From Mycolicibacterium grossiae (GTDB lineage Bacteria > Actinomycetota > Actinomycetes > Mycobacteriales > Mycobacteriaceae), in assembly GCF_008329645.1 (NCBI RefSeq), contig NZ_CP043474.1:4526001-4590000 (forward strand): a stretch of 64,000 nt of DNA, in the 5' to 3' direction. How positions within the stretch are numbered: the stretch's first letter is position 1; each line of letters starts with the position of its first letter. The position numbers and the translations under genes are program-made. The notes under the pieces were generated by a model, which was not told where the DNA came from, ran no database searches, and saw nothing but the letters and a program-made list of their open reading frames with translations. Below, piece by piece: positions 63,198 to 64,000 of the stretch.

Positions 63198-64000
63198 TCA
63201 GTGCCGCATGAAGGGCGGCACGTCGACGTCGTCGTCATCGTCGCCGCCCCCGCCGATGCTGACGGTCGCGCCGTTGGTGTGCAGCGGCACGTCGGCCGGA
63301 TCGGCCGTCTCGAACGGCGAGGCCACCTTGCCCGCGCGACCCGGCGCGATCGCCTGGCCGGCGGTCGGCGCGGCCGCCGGCTTCGTGCGCGGACCGGCGG
63401 CGTCGAAGCCCGCCGCGATGACCGTGACGCGCACCTCGTCGCCGAGCGAATCGTCGATCACCGTGCCGAAGATGATGTTGGCGTCCTGGTGGGCGGCGTC
63501 CTGCACCAGCGACGCGGCCTCGTTGATCTCGAAGAGGCCGAGGTCGCTGCCGCCGGCCACCGACAGCAGCACGCCCTGGGCGCCCTCCATCGAGGCCTCC
63601 AGCAGCGGCGAGTTGATCGCGATCTCGGCGGCCTTGAGCGCCCGGCCGTCACCGCGCGCCGAGCCGATGCCCATCAGGGCCGTGCCCGCACCGCTCATCA
63701 CGCCCTTGACGTCGGCGAAGTCGACGTTGATGAGACCGGGCGTGGTGATCAGGTCGGTGATGCCCTGCACGCCGTTGAGCAGCACCTCGTCGGCGCTGCG
63801 GAACGCGTCCATCAGCGAGACGGCGGCGTCGCCCATCTGCAGCAGCCGGTCGTTGGGGATCACGATGAGGGTGTCGCAGCTCTCGCGCAGCGCGGTGATG
63901 CCGTTCTCGGCCTGGTTGGACCGGCGCTTGCCCTCGAACGAGAACGGCCGGGTCACGACGCCCACGGTGAGTGCGCCCAGCTTGCGGGCGATGGTCGCCA
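63198..64000 (-). CDS. ftsZ: Cell-division GTPase FtsZ (5' part outside the window)
   Basis: FtsZ polymerises into the division ring. The frame is open to the right edge, so about 267 codons of the C-terminal part are visible and the N-terminal nucleotide domain with GGGTGTG lies beyond. Visible are VGVVTRPFSFEGKRR, the T7-side IVIPNDRLLQ, FADVKGVMSGAGTALMGIG and the C-terminal domain LVQDAAHQDANIIFGTVIDD. A linker (about 50 residues) precedes the conserved tail DVDVPPFMRH, which binds SepF and FtsW. It starts the ftsZ-pgeF-yggS-sepF-yggT-wag31 cluster. Confidence 0.98.
   Translation of the reverse strand, partial: ATIARKLGALTVGVVTRPFSFEGKRRSNQAENGITALRESCDTLIVIPNDRLLQMGDAAVSLMDAFRSADEVLLNGVQGITDLITTPGLINVDFADVKGVMSGAGTALMGIGSARGDGRALKAAEIAINSPLLEASMEGAQGVLLSVAGGSDLGLFEINEAASLVQDAAHQDANIIFGTVIDDSLGDEVRVTVIAAGFDAAGPRTKPAAAPTAGQAIAPGRAGKVASPFETADPADVPLHTNGATVSIGGGGDDDDDVDVPPFMRH

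Overview
This window is chromosomal DNA of a fast-growing mycobacterium (Mycolicibacterium type). It is very GC-rich. It carries mycobacterial signature genes: mpa with its C-terminal GQYL tail, mshC for mycothiol, wag31, and MTB12- and DUF732-type exported proteins. From about 4.5 kb to the right edge the gene order follows M. tuberculosis Rv2115c to Rv2150c (mpa, lppK, DUF503, trmI, recB-like, DUF4126, hisG, hisE, metH, PAC2, SDR, mshC, cysQ, SCO1664 and DUF3090 families, histidine phosphatase, uppP, lppL, pyrD, PEBP, dapE-like, wag31, yggT, sepF, yggS, pgeF, ftsZ). Blocks absent from M. tuberculosis interrupt that order. Comparisons with named genes are from memory; no search was run.

Layout. 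0-4.4 kb: a truncated amidohydrolase, a membrane protein and a two-component pair whose genes converge and overlap. 4.4-13.5 kb: the Pup-proteasome ATPase, two MTB12-family exported proteins, tRNA m1A58 methylation, a RecB-like nuclease, a thioesterase, a MerA-like flavoprotein and hisE-hisG. 13.5-21 kb: a sugar permease, a HAD phosphatase, a DUF222-HNH protein and metH. The metH leader has the features of an S-adenosylhomocysteine riboswitch with a competing anti-Shine-Dalgarno hairpin. 21-34 kb: the mshC-cysQ-uppP-lppL-pyrD-dapE core and tRNA-Leu(GAG). Many starts here look leaderless, with TANNNT placed 6-8 nt before the start codon.

34-43 kb is a nitrate-assimilation island. A single-chain diflavin nitrate reductase (nasN type) and narK run left. 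A small uncharacterised protein, nirB and nirD run right. Between them lies an 11-bp-periodic GlnR-like site. 43-47 kb holds a DUF1206 membrane protein and a 792-residue exported protein built from 11-residue glycine-rich repeats. 47-53 kb is a tricarboxylate transporter operon (tctCBA plus a universal stress protein), divergent from a CitA/CitB-type sensor and regulator, with a CRP-like palindrome between them. 53-58 kb holds a phospholipase D-like protein, an amidotransferase, a TIGR01777 epimerase, a phosphoribosyltransferase with no ordinary start codon and a small membrane protein.

58-64 kb is the division cluster. A 1580-bp insertion sequence sits in the CTAG that contains the wag31 stop codon. 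Its 4-bp target duplication keeps both the wag31 stop and the Shine-Dalgarno of the next gene. wag31, yggT, sepF, yggS, pgeF and the 3' part of ftsZ follow, all on the minus strand.
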